Below the pieces are notes generated by a model that saw only the letters and a program-made list of their open reading frames with translations, was not told the DNA's origin and did no database searches. Made by a program: the position numbers and the translations under genes. A DNA stretch of 64,000 bases from Streptomyces sp. NBC_00286 (GTDB taxonomy: Bacteria > Actinomycetota > Actinomycetes > Streptomycetales > Streptomycetaceae), in assembly GCF_036173125.1 (NCBI RefSeq), contig NZ_CP108054.1, positions 6,043,001-6,107,000 on the forward strand, in the 5' to 3' direction. Of this stretch, positions 11,660 to 21,033 are shown piece after piece (the first letter of the stretch is position 1; every line of letters starts with the position of its first letter).

Positions 11660-13336
11660 TCAGACCTCTTCCTCGATGGTCCCCGTCGCTCCGATGTACC
11701 AGGTGCGATGCGCGTCGCCCGCGTACGGCGGGCCGAAGCGGCGCAACTGGGCGGTGAGCACCTCGGGCGGCACCGGGTGCTCACGGCGGGCGTTGCGCCG
11801 TATCAGCTCGTCCTCGTCGACCAGAACCACGGTGTGGGTGAGCAAGGCGTCGCGGCGGTGGGCGATCGCGTGGACGAGCGAGCGCTGCTGCTTGTTGAGG
11901 GACGTGGCGTCCCAGACCACGGTCCCACCGGTGGCCAGTGCGGTGTCCAGCCGGTCGAGACCCTCGCGCAGGACGTCGGCGTTCGCCCGCTGGTCGGCGC
12001 GTGAACCGCGGGCCTCGCGCAGGTCGTCCAGGCAGATGTACGTGTCTACCCCGTGGAGCCCCCTGGCGAAGGTGCTCTTGCCGCTGCCCGCGGGGCCGAC
12101 CGTCTGGATCAGCTTCGGGAAGTCGCCGGAGCGCCAGCGCCATGTGGCGGCGACTGCCTCGTCGAGACCGTGGATGCGCCCTCGCGCGTACGCCTCCCGT
12201 GCCTCGGCCCGGCAGCGGACGGCCGCGTCGCCCGGCAGACCGGCGAAGGCTTCCCGCAGCCCGCCTTCGTCCAGGCCGTTCCCCTCCGGGCTGCCGATGT
12301 CCTCGGCGTGCATTGCCGACCACTCCACCTGCTCACGTGCCTCGTCCGTGTCCGCCGTGGCCCGGGCGACCGCGTGCAGGAGACCGAGATCGGCGGCGTA
12401 CGACAGCCGTATCAGGCCGGCCCGCCGGTCCTCGTCCGGATACGGCCGGTGCAGCGCCGGGTGCAATCCGACGAGGTCAGCGACCCGGCGTGCGAGCGGC
12501 ATGCCCGCCGTCGCGGCGATCTTGGCGGCTATCCGTGCGCGCTGCTTTCCGTGCAGCAGCGCGGCCAGCACGCCCGCGAGCCGGTCGTCCCCGGACCGCC
12601 CCACCAGATCGAGCCGGGCGGCGGCCTCCGGGTCCTCCTCGCCGGCCAGCCCCACCGCACGCGTCAGGGCGTCCACGTCGACCGCCGCCCCCGAACGTAC
12701 GGCCCACAGGGCGGCCCTCGCCCCGAGCCCGTTCTCCACGACGGCCGCGTGCATCCAGTGCGTGTCCGTCCGCACATGCCCGGCCCGCACCCACTTGGCG
12801 ACCCGCTGCCCGAACTCCTCCGCGCCGAAGGCGTCCACGACCCGTACGACGTATCCCTCCTGTCGCACGGGATCCAGCCGCAGCGCCCGCAGCGCGCGCT
12901 CGTCGAACACGCCCCGCCACAGCACGCGCGGCACGGGAATCCCGATCCCGCGCAGATACGTGACCGTCCGGTCCCAGTCCAGGCAGTGGCCGTCCGCGTC
13001 CCACACCGAGAAGCCGTAGAACCAGCTCTCCAGGTCCTCGTACGCGATCGAATGCCGGGCGTACATGCTCTCCCCGCACACGCGCCAGCCCTCGGGGATG
13101 GCATGACCGATACGCCCCTGGAGCGCTTTGACCCAGGCTCGGGAGGGGTGGTGGGCCGAGTCGAGCGAGCGGGCGTGCAGGCCGTCGGCGTACAGCGTGG
13201 TGTTCTCGCCGTCGAGCTTCTCGGTGACGACGACCTCGCGTCCCCGCAGACCCGACAGGTCCGTGACCCGGAGGTCGTCCGCGGTGGCGCCGGGCGACCA
13301 GGGCAGATGCCGGGTCCGTGGGTAGTGCGTACGCAT
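11660..13336 (-). CDS. RNA ligase fused to polynucleotide kinase
   Basis: A 558-aa protein. The N-terminal half is a nucleotidyltransferase-type RNA ligase: motif I KLDGEN (Lys40 as the AMP-accepting residue), CGESMYARHS, motif III-like WFYGFSVWD, motif IV EGYVVR (160-165) and motif V KWVR (181-184). A helical middle region (about 200-400) leads to a C-terminal P-loop kinase: Walker A GPAGSGKST (414-422), ICLDDLR (Asp437, Asp438) and WDATSLNKQQR (475-485). The ATG follows GGGGGAA on the minus strand. It is the first gene of a two-gene operon with the MJ1316/EEP/2H/nucleotidyltransferase gene. Together they supply 5'-OH phosphorylation, 3'-end processing and sealing, the steps required to repair cleaved tRNA or rRNA. 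The substrate is unknown. Confidence 0.9.
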   Translation of the reverse strand: MRTHYPRTRHLPWSPGATADDLRVTDLSGLRGREVVVTEKLDGENTTLYADGLHARSLDSAHHPSRAWVKALQGRIGHAIPEGWRVCGESMYARHSIAYEDLESWFYGFSVWDADGHCLDWDRTVTYLRGIGIPVPRVLWRGVFDERALRALRLDPVRQEGYVVRVVDAFGAEEFGQRVAKWVRAGHVRTDTHWMHAAVVENGLGARAALWAVRSGAAVDVDALTRAVGLAGEEDPEAAARLDLVGRSGDDRLAGVLAALLHGKQRARIAAKIAATAGMPLARRVADLVGLHPALHRPYPDEDRRAGLIRLSYAADLGLLHAVARATADTDEAREQVEWSAMHAEDIGSPEGNGLDEGGLREAFAGLPGDAAVRCRAEAREAYARGRIHGLDEAVAATWRWRSGDFPKLIQTVGPAGSGKSTFARGLHGVDTYICLDDLREARGSRADQRANADVLREGLDRLDTALATGGTVVWDATSLNKQQRSLVHAIAHRRDALLTHTVVLVDEDELIRRNARREHPVPPEVLTAQLRRFGPPYAGDAHRTWYIGATGTIEEEV

Positions 13337-13458
13337 GATGAACGTTCCCCCGTGATAACCGCCGTACGTGATCAGCGTAGGAGCGCGGGGGAGCGGGGAG
13401 CGAGCGGATTAGCGGCGGTTACCGAGTGACGCACACGGCCCTTGGTGCGAGCCCGTGT

Positions 13459-13486
13459 TTGACGCACGTCACTCCGGGGGTACCCT
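13459..13486 (+). promoter_or_regulatory. rpsJ (S10 operon) promoter
   Basis: TTGACG (13459-13464), a 16-bp spacer and TACCCT (13481-13486). Transcription would start near 13493, about 375 nt before rpsJ, consistent with a long structured leader. A second weaker candidate is TTGGCC at 13498 with CAGACT at 13523. The 531-nt gap between the ligase gene and rpsJ holds these sites and the two leader elements listed next. Confidence 0.55.
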
Positions 13487-13563
13487 CTACCGCTCGATTG
13501 GCCAGCGCAACGCCCCGTGTGGCAGACTAACCGGGTTGCTCGGTTGAGTGCCGATGCTGCGCG

Positions 13564-13604
13564 CCTCCCGCCGGGAGGACTGGAAGCGAGTCCCACAGTA
13601 CTCG
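13564..13604 (+). promoter_or_regulatory. Tandem hairpins in the rpsJ leader
   Basis: CCTCCC/GGGAGG (13564-13578, loop GCC) is followed by CGAGT/ACTCG (13587-13604, loop CCCACAGT). The two adjacent short stems lie about 260 nt upstream of rpsJ. From memory, similar sequences occur in other Streptomyces r-protein leaders. The regulatory role is inferred. Confidence 0.45.
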
Positions 13605-13776
13605 TCGCTTCAACTGCCTCTCAGGGCAGCGCTGAGGCGGACGTACGGGAATCTTCCGGGAAGTGTCAGCGGGGTACCGGCCAGGCGCCCGGTGGGTGTC
13701 TCACCCTCGGATCCGCGGTCGATGATCGCACCCCCTAGCAGGGAATCCCTTGTGGATATCTGTGTCAGTGAGGGAG

Positions 13777-13801
13777 CGACACGCCCGACCGCGTGGGTCG
13801 G
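13777..13801 (+). promoter_or_regulatory. Leader hairpin motif shared with the rpsL leader
   Basis: The 18-nt hairpin core CCCGACCGCGTGGGTCGG (13784-13801) is identical to 3013-3030, and the 25-nt stretch differs at one flanking base. It ends 66 nt before the rpsJ ATG. Two co-regulated r-protein operons sharing the same leader hairpin points to a common trans-acting factor or RNA-processing signal. Confidence 0.6.
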
Positions 13802-13867
13802 AGGAAAGAGACGCGGACCTTCCGAGTCGCCAGAGCGTTTATTGAGAGACAGGACTACGGAGTAGCC

Positions 13868-14176
13868 ATGGCGGGACAGAAGATCCGCATCCGGCTCAAG
13901 GCCTACGACCACGAGGTCATCGACTCCTCGGCGAAGAAGATCGTCGAGACGGTGACGCGTACTGGTGCGTCGGTCGCGGGCCCGGTGCCGCTGCCCACTG
14001 AGAAGAACGTGTACTGCGTCATCAAGTCGCCGCACAAGTACAAGGACTCGCGCGAGCACTTCGAGATGCGCACGCACAAGCGCCTGATCGACATCCTCGA
14101 CCCGACGCCCAAGACCGTTGACTCTCTGATGCGACTCGACCTCCCGGCCGGTGTCGACATCGAGATCAAGCTCTGA
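13868..14176 (+). CDS. rpsJ: 30S ribosomal protein S10
   Basis: A 102-aa protein, [20 protein letters not shown] through [10 protein letters not shown], of standard length. The ATG at 13868 is chosen because the in-frame extension upstream runs through the conserved leader hairpin. Part of the 30S head; S10 also pairs with NusB in antitermination. It is the first gene of the S10 operon. Confidence 0.99.
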   Translation: MAGQKIRIRLKAYDHEVIDSSAKKIVETVTRTGASVAGPVPLPTEKNVYCVIKSPHKYKDSREHFEMRTHKRLIDILDPTPKTVDSLMRLDLPAGVDIEIKL

Positions 14177-14193
14177 GGCCGGTGAATCTGAGA

Positions 14194-14838
14194 ATGGCTA
14201 AGCAGATCAAGGGCATCCTGGGCGAGAAGCTCGGTATGACGCAGGTGTGGGACGAGAACAACCGTGTTGTTCCGGTCACCGTCGTCAAGGCCGGGCCGAA
14301 CGTCGTCACCCAGGTCCGTACGAACGACACCGACGGCTACGAGTCCGTGCAGATCGCCTTCGGCGAGATCGACCCGCGCAAGGTGAACAAGCCCCTCAAG
14401 GGCCACTTCGCCAAGGCCGACGTGACCCCCCGCCGCCACCTCGTGGAGCTCCGCACCGCGGACGCCAGCGAGTACACGCTCGGGCAGGAGATCACCGCCG
14501 AAACCTTCGAGGCCGGCGTGAAGGTCGACGTCACCGGCAAGAGCAAGGGCAAGGGCTTCGCCGGTGTCATGAAGCGTCACAACTTCAAGGGCCTCGGTGC
14601 CGGTCACGGTACCCAGCGCAAGCACCGCTCTCCCGGCTCCATCGGTGGCTGCGCCACCCCGGGCCGTGTGTTCAAGGGCCTCCGCATGGCGGGTCGTATG
14701 GGCAACGAGCGGGTCACCACCCAGAACCTGACCGTCCACGCCGTTGACGCGGAGAAGGGTCTGCTGCTCATCAAGGGCGCGGTTCCCGGTCCGAACGGCG
14801 GCCTCGTCCTGGTCCGCACCGCGGCCAAGGGGGCCTGA
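14194..14838 (+). CDS. rplC: 50S ribosomal protein L3
   Basis: A 214-aa protein starting [20 protein letters not shown]. It contains the loop that reaches the peptidyl-transferase centre ([16 protein letters not shown]). The ATG at 14194 gives the family's usual start; an in-frame GTG at 14182 is a less likely alternative. It starts 17 nt after rpsJ. Confidence 0.98.
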   Translation: MAKQIKGILGEKLGMTQVWDENNRVVPVTVVKAGPNVVTQVRTNDTDGYESVQIAFGEIDPRKVNKPLKGHFAKADVTPRRHLVELRTADASEYTLGQEITAETFEAGVKVDVTGKSKGKGFAGVMKRHNFKGLGAGHGTQRKHRSPGSIGGCATPGRVFKGLRMAGRMGNERVTTQNLTVHAVDAEKGLLLIKGAVPGPNGGLVLVRTAAKGA

Positions 14839-14846
14839 GGTAACCG

Positions 14847-15500
14847 ATGAGCACTGTTGACATCCTTTCGCCGGCAGGCGACAAGACCGGGACGGTCGAG
14901 CTCCCCGCGGAGATCTTCGACGTCGAGAAGGTCAGCGTTCCGCTGCTTCACCAGGTCGTCGTCGCGCAGCTGGCCGCTGCCCGCCAGGGCACGCACAAGA
15001 CCAAGACCCGCGGCGAAGTCCGTGGTGGTGGCAAGAAGCCTTACCGCCAGAAGGGCACCGGTCGCGCCCGTCAGGGTTCGACCCGCGCGCCGCAGTTCGC
15101 CGGTGGTGGCGTCGTGCACGGTCCCGTGCCGCGTGACTACTCGCAGCGGACCCCGAAGAAGATGAAGGCCGCGGCCCTGCGCCACGCCCTCACCGACCGG
15201 GCTCGCAACAACCGCATCCACGTCGTCAGCGGCGTGGTCGAGGGCGAGATCTCCACCAAGGCCGCCAAGTCGCTGCTCGGCAAGATCTCGGAGCGTAAGA
15301 ACGTGCTCCTGGTGATCGACCGCGCGGACGAGGCCTCGCTGCTCTCCGCCCGCAACCTGCCCCAGGTGCACATCCTGGAGCCGGGCCAGCTGAACACGTA
15401 CGACGTTCTCGTCTCGGACGACGTGGTCTTCACCCAGGCCGCTTTCGAGTCCTTCGTCGCCGGCCCGAAGGCCAACGACACTGAAGGGAGCGAGGTCTGA
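14847..15500 (+). CDS. rplD: 50S ribosomal protein L4
   Basis: A 217-aa protein with the exit-tunnel loop [20 protein letters not shown], where macrolide-resistance changes occur in other bacteria; the loop looks normal. It starts 8 nt after rplC and overlaps rplW by one base (TGATG). In enterobacteria L4 is the S10-operon autoregulator; that has not been shown for this leader. Confidence 0.98.
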   Translation: MSTVDILSPAGDKTGTVELPAEIFDVEKVSVPLLHQVVVAQLAAARQGTHKTKTRGEVRGGGKKPYRQKGTGRARQGSTRAPQFAGGGVVHGPVPRDYSQRTPKKMKAAALRHALTDRARNNRIHVVSGVVEGEISTKAAKSLLGKISERKNVLLVIDRADEASLLSARNLPQVHILEPGQLNTYDVLVSDDVVFTQAAFESFVAGPKANDTEGSEV

Positions 15501-15916
15501 TGGCTATCCGTCACCCCTCCATCGCCTCGAAGGCCGCCAAGAAGGCCAAGGAGGCGCGCGTCAAGAAGGCGCGTCGCCACGCCACCGAGGGCAAGAACAC
15601 CGTCGAGACTCCGCTGAGCAAGTCGTACACGGACCCCCGTGACGTACTGATCAAGCCGGTCGTCTCCGAGAAGAGCTACGCGCTTCTCGACGAGAACAAG
15701 TACACGTTCATCGTCGACCCGCGCGCCAACAAGACCCAGATCAAGGAGGCCGTGCAGTCGGTCTTCTCGGTCAAGGTCACCGGGGTCAACACGATCAACC
15801 GCCAGGGCAAGCGCAAGCGGACCCGCACTGGTTTCGGCAAGCGTGCCGACACCAAGCGCGCGATCGTGACCCTTGCAGAGGGCGACCGTATCGACATCTT
15901 CGGCCAGGCCTCCTAA
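15500..15916 (+). CDS. rplW: 50S ribosomal protein L23
   Basis: A 138-aa protein, longer than the roughly 100-aa norm because of a basic N-terminal extension ([20 protein letters not shown], to about residue 45). The core starts at [19 protein letters not shown]. It lies at the tunnel exit, where trigger factor and SRP dock. Translationally coupled to rplD through the TGATG overlap. Confidence 0.97.
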   Translation: MAIRHPSIASKAAKKAKEARVKKARRHATEGKNTVETPLSKSYTDPRDVLIKPVVSEKSYALLDENKYTFIVDPRANKTQIKEAVQSVFSVKVTGVNTINRQGKRKRTRTGFGKRADTKRAIVTLAEGDRIDIFGQAS

Positions 15917-15954
15917 CGGAGTGCCCTGGTCCGATATCGGACGAGGACTGAGAA

Positions 15955-16791
15955 ATGGGAATCCGCAAGTACAAGCCGACTACGCCGGGCCGCCGTGGCT
16001 CCAGCGTCGCCGACTTCGTCGAGGTCACGCGGTCCACGCCGGAGAAGTCGCTGGTCCGCCCGCTGCACAGCAAGGGCGGCCGTAACAATTCCGGTCGTGT
16101 GACCGTGCGCCACCAGGGTGGTGGCCACAAGCGCGCCTACCGCGTCATCGACTTCCGTCGCCATGACAAGGACGGCGTGCCGGCGAAGGTCGCGCACATC
16201 GAGTACGACCCCAACCGCACCGCGCGCATCGCGCTGCTGCACTACGCGGACGGCGAGAAGCGCTACATCCTTGCCCCGCGCAACCTGCGGCAGGGCGACC
16301 GGGTGGAGAACGGTCCCGGGGCCGACATCAAGCCGGGCAACAACCTGGCGCTCCGCAACATCCCGGTCGGTACCACGATCCACGCGATCGAGCTCCGTCC
16401 CGGTGGCGGCGCCAAGTTCGCCCGCTCCGCCGGTGCCTCCGTGCAGCTGCTCGCGAAGGAGGGCCAGATGGCCCACCTCCGCATGCCGTCCGGTGAGATC
16501 CGCCTGGTCGACGTGCGCTGCCGCGCCACCGTCGGCGAGGTCGGCAACGCCGAGCAGAGCAACATCAACTGGGGCAAGGCCGGCCGTAAGCGCTGGCTGG
16601 GCGTCCGTCCGACCGTTCGCGGTGTGGCGATGAACCCGGTTGACCACCCCCACGGTGGTGGTGAGGGCAAGACCTCCGGTGGTCGCCACCCGGTCAGCCC
16701 CTGGGGCCAGAAGGAAGGACGTACTCGTTCGCCCAAGAAGGCCTCGAACAAGTACATCGTCCGCCGCCGCAAGACGAACAAGAAGCGCTAG
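15955..16791 (+). CDS. rplB: 50S ribosomal protein L2
   Basis: A 278-aa protein of normal length, [20 protein letters not shown]. The peptidyl-transferase-proximal motif [13 protein letters not shown] with its conserved His is present, and a basic tail ends KTNKKR. It lies 38 nt after rplW. Confidence 0.99.
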   Translation: MGIRKYKPTTPGRRGSSVADFVEVTRSTPEKSLVRPLHSKGGRNNSGRVTVRHQGGGHKRAYRVIDFRRHDKDGVPAKVAHIEYDPNRTARIALLHYADGEKRYILAPRNLRQGDRVENGPGADIKPGNNLALRNIPVGTTIHAIELRPGGGAKFARSAGASVQLLAKEGQMAHLRMPSGEIRLVDVRCRATVGEVGNAEQSNINWGKAGRKRWLGVRPTVRGVAMNPVDHPHGGGEGKTSGGRHPVSPWGQKEGRTRSPKKASNKYIVRRRKTNKKR

Positions 16792-16803
16792 GAGCGGGTT
16801 TAG

Positions 16804-17085
16804 ATGCCGCGCAGTCTCAAGAAGGGGCCCTTCGTCGACGACCACCTGATCAAGAAGGTGGACGCCCAGAACGAAGCCGGTTCCAAGAACGTCATCAAGA
16901 CCTGGTCCCGTCGCTCGATGATCGTCCCGGCCATGCTGGGCCACACGATCGCGGTGCACAACGGCAAGACCCACATCCCGGTGTTTGTCACCGAGTCCAT
17001 GGTCGGCCACAAGCTCGGCGAGTTCTCGCCGACGCGCACCTTCCGGGGTCACGTCAAGGACGACCGGAAGTCGAAGCGCCGCTAA
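16804..17085 (+). CDS. rpsS: 30S ribosomal protein S19
   Basis: A 93-aa protein starting [20 protein letters not shown], with [20 protein letters not shown] and the C-terminal SPTRTFRGH. It binds the 30S head with S13. It starts 12 nt after rplB. Confidence 0.99.
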   Translation: MPRSLKKGPFVDDHLIKKVDAQNEAGSKNVIKTWSRRSMIVPAMLGHTIAVHNGKTHIPVFVTESMVGHKLGEFSPTRTFRGHVKDDRKSKRR

Positions 17086-17125
17086 GGCGGGGTGAATGAC
17101 CATGACAGACACTGAAGGGACAACC

Positions 17126-17473
17126 ATGGAAGCCAGGGCCCAGGCGCGGTACATCCGCGTCACGCCCATGAAGGCCCGCCGAGTGGTGGACCTCATCCGT
17201 GGCATGGACGCCACGGAGGCCCAGGCGGTCCTGCGTTTCGCCCCGCAGGCCGCGAGCGTGCCGGTCGGCAAGGTGCTGGACAGCGCCATCGCCAACGCCG
17301 CGCACAACTACGACCACACCGACGCCGACAGCCTTGTCATCACCGAGGCCTACGTCGACGAGGGCCCGACCCTGAAGCGGTTCCGTCCGCGTGCCCAGGG
17401 CCGCGCCTACCGGATCCGCAAGCGGACCAGCCACATCACCGTGGTCGTCAGCAGCAAGGAAGGAACCCGGTAA
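17126..17473 (+). CDS. rplV: 50S ribosomal protein L22
   Basis: A 115-aa protein starting [27 protein letters not shown] at 17114-17120 lies 5 nt upstream and decides this ATG over in-frame ATGs at 17099 and 17102. Its beta-hairpin lines the exit tunnel ([18 protein letters not shown]). The stop overlaps the rpsC start by one base (TAATG). Confidence 0.96.
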   Translation: MEARAQARYIRVTPMKARRVVDLIRGMDATEAQAVLRFAPQAASVPVGKVLDSAIANAAHNYDHTDADSLVITEAYVDEGPTLKRFRPRAQGRAYRIRKRTSHITVVVSSKEGTR

Positions 17474-18315
17474 TGGGCCAGAAGGTAAACCCGCATGGGT
17501 TCCGGCTCGGTGTCACGACCGACTTCAAGTCGCGTTGGTACGCCGACAAGCTGTACAAGGACTACGTCAAGGAAGACGTCGCCATCCGTCGGATGATGAC
17601 GTCCGGCATGGAGCGCGCCGGTATCTCGAAGGTGGAGATCGAGCGCACCCGTGACCGTGTGCGTGTGGACATCCACACCGCGCGTCCGGGCATCGTCATC
17701 GGCCGCCGTGGCGCCGAGGCCGACCGCATCCGCGGTGACCTCGAGAAGCTCACGGGCAAGCAGGTCCAGCTGAACATCCTCGAGGTCAAGAACCCCGAGA
17801 CGGACGCTCAGCTGGTCGCTCAGGCCGTTGCCGAGCAGCTGTCCTCCCGTGTCTCCTTCCGCCGTGCCATGCGTAAGAGCATGCAGTCGGCGATGAAGGC
17901 GGGCGCCAAGGGCATCAAGATCCAGTGTGGTGGCCGTCTCGGCGGCGCCGAGATGTCCCGCTCGGAGTTCTACCGCGAGGGCCGCGTGCCCCTGCACACG
18001 CTCCGCGCGAACGTCGACTACGGCTTCTTCGAGGCCAAGACGACCTTCGGCCGCATCGGTGTGAAGGTCTGGATCTACAAGGGCGACGTCAAGAACATCG
18101 CCGAGGTCCGTGCCGAGAACGCTGCCGCCCGTGCGGGTAACCGCCCGGCCCGCGGTGGCGGCGCCGACCGCCCGGCCCGCGGTGGCCGTGGTGGCGAGCG
18201 CGGCGGTCGCGGCCGTAAGCCGCAGCAGTCCGCTCCGGCGGCTGCCGAGGCCCCCAAGGCCGAGGCTCCCGCGGCGGCGGCTGCCGAGCCCAGCGCTGCC
18301 GGAAAGGAGAGCTGA
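17473..18315 (+). CDS. rpsC: 30S ribosomal protein S3
   Basis: A 280-aa protein with the KH domain ([20 protein letters not shown]) and the C-terminal S3 domain ([20 protein letters not shown]). Beyond about residue 215 there is an Arg/Gly-rich then Ala/Pro/Glu-rich tail ([16 protein letters not shown]) typical of actinobacteria and absent from E. coli. S3 forms part of the mRNA entry channel. Confidence 0.98.
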   Translation: MGQKVNPHGFRLGVTTDFKSRWYADKLYKDYVKEDVAIRRMMTSGMERAGISKVEIERTRDRVRVDIHTARPGIVIGRRGAEADRIRGDLEKLTGKQVQLNILEVKNPETDAQLVAQAVAEQLSSRVSFRRAMRKSMQSAMKAGAKGIKIQCGGRLGGAEMSRSEFYREGRVPLHTLRANVDYGFFEAKTTFGRIGVKVWIYKGDVKNIAEVRAENAAARAGNRPARGGGADRPARGGRGGERGGRGRKPQQSAPAAAEAPKAEAPAAAAAEPSAAGKES

Positions 18316-18320
18316 CCGAC

Positions 18321-18740
18321 ATGCTGATCCCCCGTAGGGTCAAGCACCGTAAGCAGCACCACCCCAAGCGCAGTGGTATGGCCAAGGGTGGTACTGAGGT
18401 CGCGTTCGGCGAGTACGGCATCCAGGCGCTGACCCCGGCGTACGTGACGAACCGTCAGATCGAGGCCGCTCGTATCGCGATGACCCGCCACATCAAGCGT
18501 GGCGGCAAGGTCTGGATCAACATCTACCCGGACCGTCCCCTCACGAAGAAGCCCGCCGAGACCCGCATGGGTTCCGGTAAGGGCTCCCCGGAGTGGTGGG
18601 TCGCGAACGTCAAGCCCGGTCGGGTGATGTTCGAGCTGTCCTACCCGAACGAGAAGATTGCGCGTGAGGCGCTTACCCGCGCTGCTCACAAGCTTCCGAT
18701 GAAGTGCCGCATCGTGCGGCGCGAGGCAGGTGAAGCGTGA
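18321..18740 (+). CDS. rplP: 50S ribosomal protein L16
   Basis: A 139-aa protein starting [40 protein letters not shown] is the loop near the A site where evernimicin/avilamycin-resistance changes are known; it looks normal. It overlaps rpmC by one base (TGATG). Confidence 0.98.
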   Translation: MLIPRRVKHRKQHHPKRSGMAKGGTEVAFGEYGIQALTPAYVTNRQIEAARIAMTRHIKRGGKVWINIYPDRPLTKKPAETRMGSGKGSPEWWVANVKPGRVMFELSYPNEKIAREALTRAAHKLPMKCRIVRREAGEA

Positions 18741-18964
18741 TGTCGGCCGGTACCAAGGCGTCCGAGCTGCGCGAACTGGGCGACGAGGAGCTTCTTGGGA
18801 AGCTTCGCGAGGCCAAGGAAGAGCTGTTCAACCTCCGCTTCCAGGCGGCGACCGGTCAGCTCGAGAACCACGGCCGTCTGAAGGCGGTCCGTAAGGACAT
18901 CGCGCGGATCTACACCCTGATGCGTGAGCGCGAGCTGGGCATCGAAACGGTGGAGAGCGCCTGA
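18740..18964 (+). CDS. rpmC: 50S ribosomal protein L29
   Basis: A 74-aa helical-hairpin protein starting [20 protein letters not shown]. The ATG at 18740 is used instead of the GTG at 18737 because it gives the common Streptomyces start and the TGATG coupling. Located at the tunnel exit next to L23. It overlaps rpsQ by one base. Confidence 0.97.
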   Translation: MSAGTKASELRELGDEELLGKLREAKEELFNLRFQAATGQLENHGRLKAVRKDIARIYTLMRERELGIETVESA

Positions 18965-19251
18965 TGAGCGAGAGCAACGTGACTGAAGAGACGAAGGCCG
19001 CGCGCGGCTTCCGCAAGACCCGTGAGGGTCTCGTCGTCAGCGACAAGATGGACAAGACCGTCGTCGTCGCCGTCGAGGACCGCGTCAAGCACGCGCTGTA
19101 CGGCAAGGTCATCCGCCGTACGAACAAGCTCAAGGCGCACGACGAGCAGAACGCCGCCGGCGTTGGCGACCGGGTTCTCCTGATGGAGACCCGTCCGCTG
19201 TCGGCGACGAAGCGCTGGCGCGTCGTCGAGATCCTCGAGAAGGCGAAGTAA
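18964..19251 (+). CDS. rpsQ: 30S ribosomal protein S17
   Basis: A 95-aa OB-fold protein with [18 protein letters not shown] and MQETRP-like [15 protein letters not shown]. It is the last gene of the S10 block and is followed by an unusually long 525-nt spacer before rplN. Confidence 0.98.
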   Translation: MSESNVTEETKAARGFRKTREGLVVSDKMDKTVVVAVEDRVKHALYGKVIRRTNKLKAHDEQNAAGVGDRVLLMETRPLSATKRWRVVEILEKAK

Positions 19252-19333
19252 ATAAGCGGGGGTTCCACCCCCGCTGACCCCCGCTGGGGGCTCCGCCCCC
19301 AAGCCCCCGGGCCGGTGGCGAAGGCCCCGGCAC

Positions 19334-19634
19334 GGGATCCGGCGCAGGCTCGGCACCGGGCTCCGCGAGTCACCTCGCGAAGCTCGACCGGCCCGCGACC
19401 GGACCCACGGGGCCACTGCCCCTGGGCCCTCGGGCCTGCGGGACGGAGGCTCCGCGGCCTCCGCGAAGGGCGCTGCTCCGGCCACCGGCCCGGATCGGCC
19501 CCGGCGCCAGGTCGGCCGACGGCTCGCGAGGCGACTCGCGGAGCCCGGCCGGACGGCCTGCGGCCGGACCGGCTGGGGCACTGCCCCAGGCTCCTCGGGG
19601 CCGGCGGGGCGGAAGTCCCGCGGCCCCCGCAAGG
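19334..19634. repeat. GC-rich spacer with an imperfect tandem duplication between rpsQ and rplN
   Basis: The 525-nt gap is extremely G/C-rich. Two related segments of about 140 nt (roughly 19334-19470 and 19491-19634) share blocks such as GGCACTGCCCC, TCCGCGGCC/TCCCGCGGCC and CCGCGAAGG/CCGCAAGG in the same order. At 19256-19310 there are runs of complementary GGGGGTT/CCACCCCC and GGGGGCTCCGCCCCC that can form stable hairpins. A frame open across the spacer joins rplN, but no r-protein or other domain is encoded there, so I treat it as non-coding. Confidence 0.6.
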
Positions 19635-19692
19635 TGGCGCCACCGGCCCTCGGGCCCGGCGGGGGTTTTCGCCTCCAGAGGCACAAGTAATT

Positions 19693-19755
19693 CCTGCGGG
19701 AGCAACCCGCAGGACGGTTCCGCCAGGCTCTCCGGCTTACCCCCGGAGGGAACCG
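19693..19755 (+). promoter_or_regulatory. Structured leader of rplN (spc operon)
   Basis: CCTGCGGG/CCCGCAGG (19693-19713, loop AGCAA) is a perfect 8-bp hairpin. A second two-stage stem follows: CGGTTCC/GGAACCG (19715-19721 with 19749-19755) enclosing CTCCGG/CCGGAG (19730-19735 with 19743-19748). It ends 21 nt before the rplN GTG. It looks like a translational control structure for the spc operon. Confidence 0.55.
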
Positions 19756-19776
19756 GCAGACGATCAGGAGATAGAC

Positions 19777-20145
19777 GTGATCCAGCAGGAGTCGCGGCTG
19801 CGTGTCGCCGACAACACTGGTGCGAAGGAGATCCTTTGCATCCGTGTGCTCGGCGGGTCCGGTCGCCGCTACGCGGGCATCGGTGACGTCATCGTTGCCA
19901 CCGTCAAGGACGCGATCCCCGGTGGCAACGTGAAGAAGGGTGACGTCGTCAAGGCGGTCATCGTTCGCACCGTCAAGGAGCGCCGCCGTCCGGACGGCTC
20001 GTACATCCGCTTCGACGAGAACGCCGCCGTCATTCTGAAGAACGACGGCGACCCTCGCGGCACCCGCATCTTCGGCCCCGTGGGCCGGGAGCTGCGCGAG
20101 AAGAAGTTCATGAAGATCATCTCGCTCGCGCCGGAGGTGCTGTAA
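19777..20145 (+). CDS. rplN: 50S ribosomal protein L14
   Basis: A 122-aa protein with the exact family length from the GTG at 19777 ([20 protein letters not shown]); AGGAG at 19766-19770 lies 6 nt upstream. The frame continues open upstream, but that part has no homology. Contains KEVVKA-like [13 protein letters not shown] and [11 protein letters not shown]. First gene of the spc operon. Confidence 0.97.
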   Translation: MIQQESRLRVADNTGAKEILCIRVLGGSGRRYAGIGDVIVATVKDAIPGGNVKKGDVVKAVIVRTVKERRRPDGSYIRFDENAAVILKNDGDPRGTRIFGPVGRELREKKFMKIISLAPEVL

Positions 20146-20147
20146 GC

Positions 20148-20471
20148 ATGAAGATCAAGAAGGGCGACCTGGTCCAGGTCATCACCGGTAAGGACAAGGG
20201 CAAGCAGGGCAAGGTCATTGCCGCTTACCCGCGCGACGAGCGTGTCCTGGTCGAGGGTGTCAACCGGGTCAAGAAGCACACCAAGGCCGGTCCGACGGCT
20301 CGCGGTTCGCAGGCCGGCGGCATCGTCACCACCGAGGCGCCGATCCACGTCTCCAACGTCCAGCTGGTCGTGGAGAAGGACGGCAAGAAGGTCGTGACCC
20401 GCGTCGGTTACCGCTTCGACGACGAAGGCAACAAGATCCGCGTTGCCAAGCGGACGGGTGAGGACATCTGA
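20148..20471 (+). CDS. rplX: 50S ribosomal protein L24
   Basis: A 107-aa protein with an N-terminal KOW motif ([20 protein letters not shown]). It is an early assembly initiator of the 50S subunit. It starts 2 nt after rplN and overlaps rplE by one base (TGATG). Confidence 0.98.
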   Translation: MKIKKGDLVQVITGKDKGKQGKVIAAYPRDERVLVEGVNRVKKHTKAGPTARGSQAGGIVTTEAPIHVSNVQLVVEKDGKKVVTRVGYRFDDEGNKIRVAKRTGEDI

Positions 20472-21028
20472 TGACTACCACCACCAGCCCGCGTCTGAAG
20501 CAGAAGTACCGCGAGGAGATCGCGGGCAAGCTGCGTGACGAGTTCAAGTACGAGAACGTCATGCAGATCCCCGGCCTCGTCAAGATCGTGGTCAACATGG
20601 GTGTGGGCGACGCCGCCCGCGACTCCAAGCTGATCGAGGGCGCCATCCGCGACCTCACCACGATCACCGGTCAGAAGCCGGCCGTCACCAAGGCCCGTAA
20701 GTCCATCGCGCAGTTCAAGCTGCGTGAGGGCCAGCCGATCGGTGCCCACGTCACGCTCCGTGGCGACCGCATGTGGGAGTTCCTGGACCGCACCCTGTCG
20801 CTCGCGCTGCCGCGCATCCGCGACTTCCGTGGTCTGTCCCCCAAGCAGTTCGACGGCCGTGGCAACTACACCTTCGGTCTCACGGAGCAGGTCATGTTCC
20901 ACGAGATCGACCAGGACAAGATCGACCGCGTCCGGGGTATGGACATCACCGTGGTCACCACGGCGACCAACGACGCTGAGGGCCGCGCGCTCCTTCGTCA
21001 CCTCGGCTTCCCCTTCAAGGAGGCGTGA
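20471..21028 (+). CDS. rplE: 50S ribosomal protein L5
   Basis: A 185-aa protein, [20 protein letters not shown]. It has [12 protein letters not shown] and [19 protein letters not shown], typical of L5, which binds 5S rRNA. Coupled to rplX by a one-base overlap. Confidence 0.99.
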   Translation: MTTTTSPRLKQKYREEIAGKLRDEFKYENVMQIPGLVKIVVNMGVGDAARDSKLIEGAIRDLTTITGQKPAVTKARKSIAQFKLREGQPIGAHVTLRGDRMWEFLDRTLSLALPRIRDFRGLSPKQFDGRGNYTFGLTEQVMFHEIDQDKIDRVRGMDITVVTTATNDAEGRALLRHLGFPFKEA

Positions 21029-21033
21029 GCGAG

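Noticed and set aside
8705-13336. Toxin-antitoxin or restriction system
   Set aside because: Motifs are those of RNA end-healing and sealing; there is no nuclease-toxin, methylase or helicase signature in either protein.
19315-19776. N-terminal extension of L14 or a separate gene in the rpsQ-rplN spacer
   Set aside because: The open frame is Arg/Pro/Gly-rich, follows an imperfect DNA duplication, and L14 has its exact family length from the GTG at 19777, which has a good ribosome-binding site.
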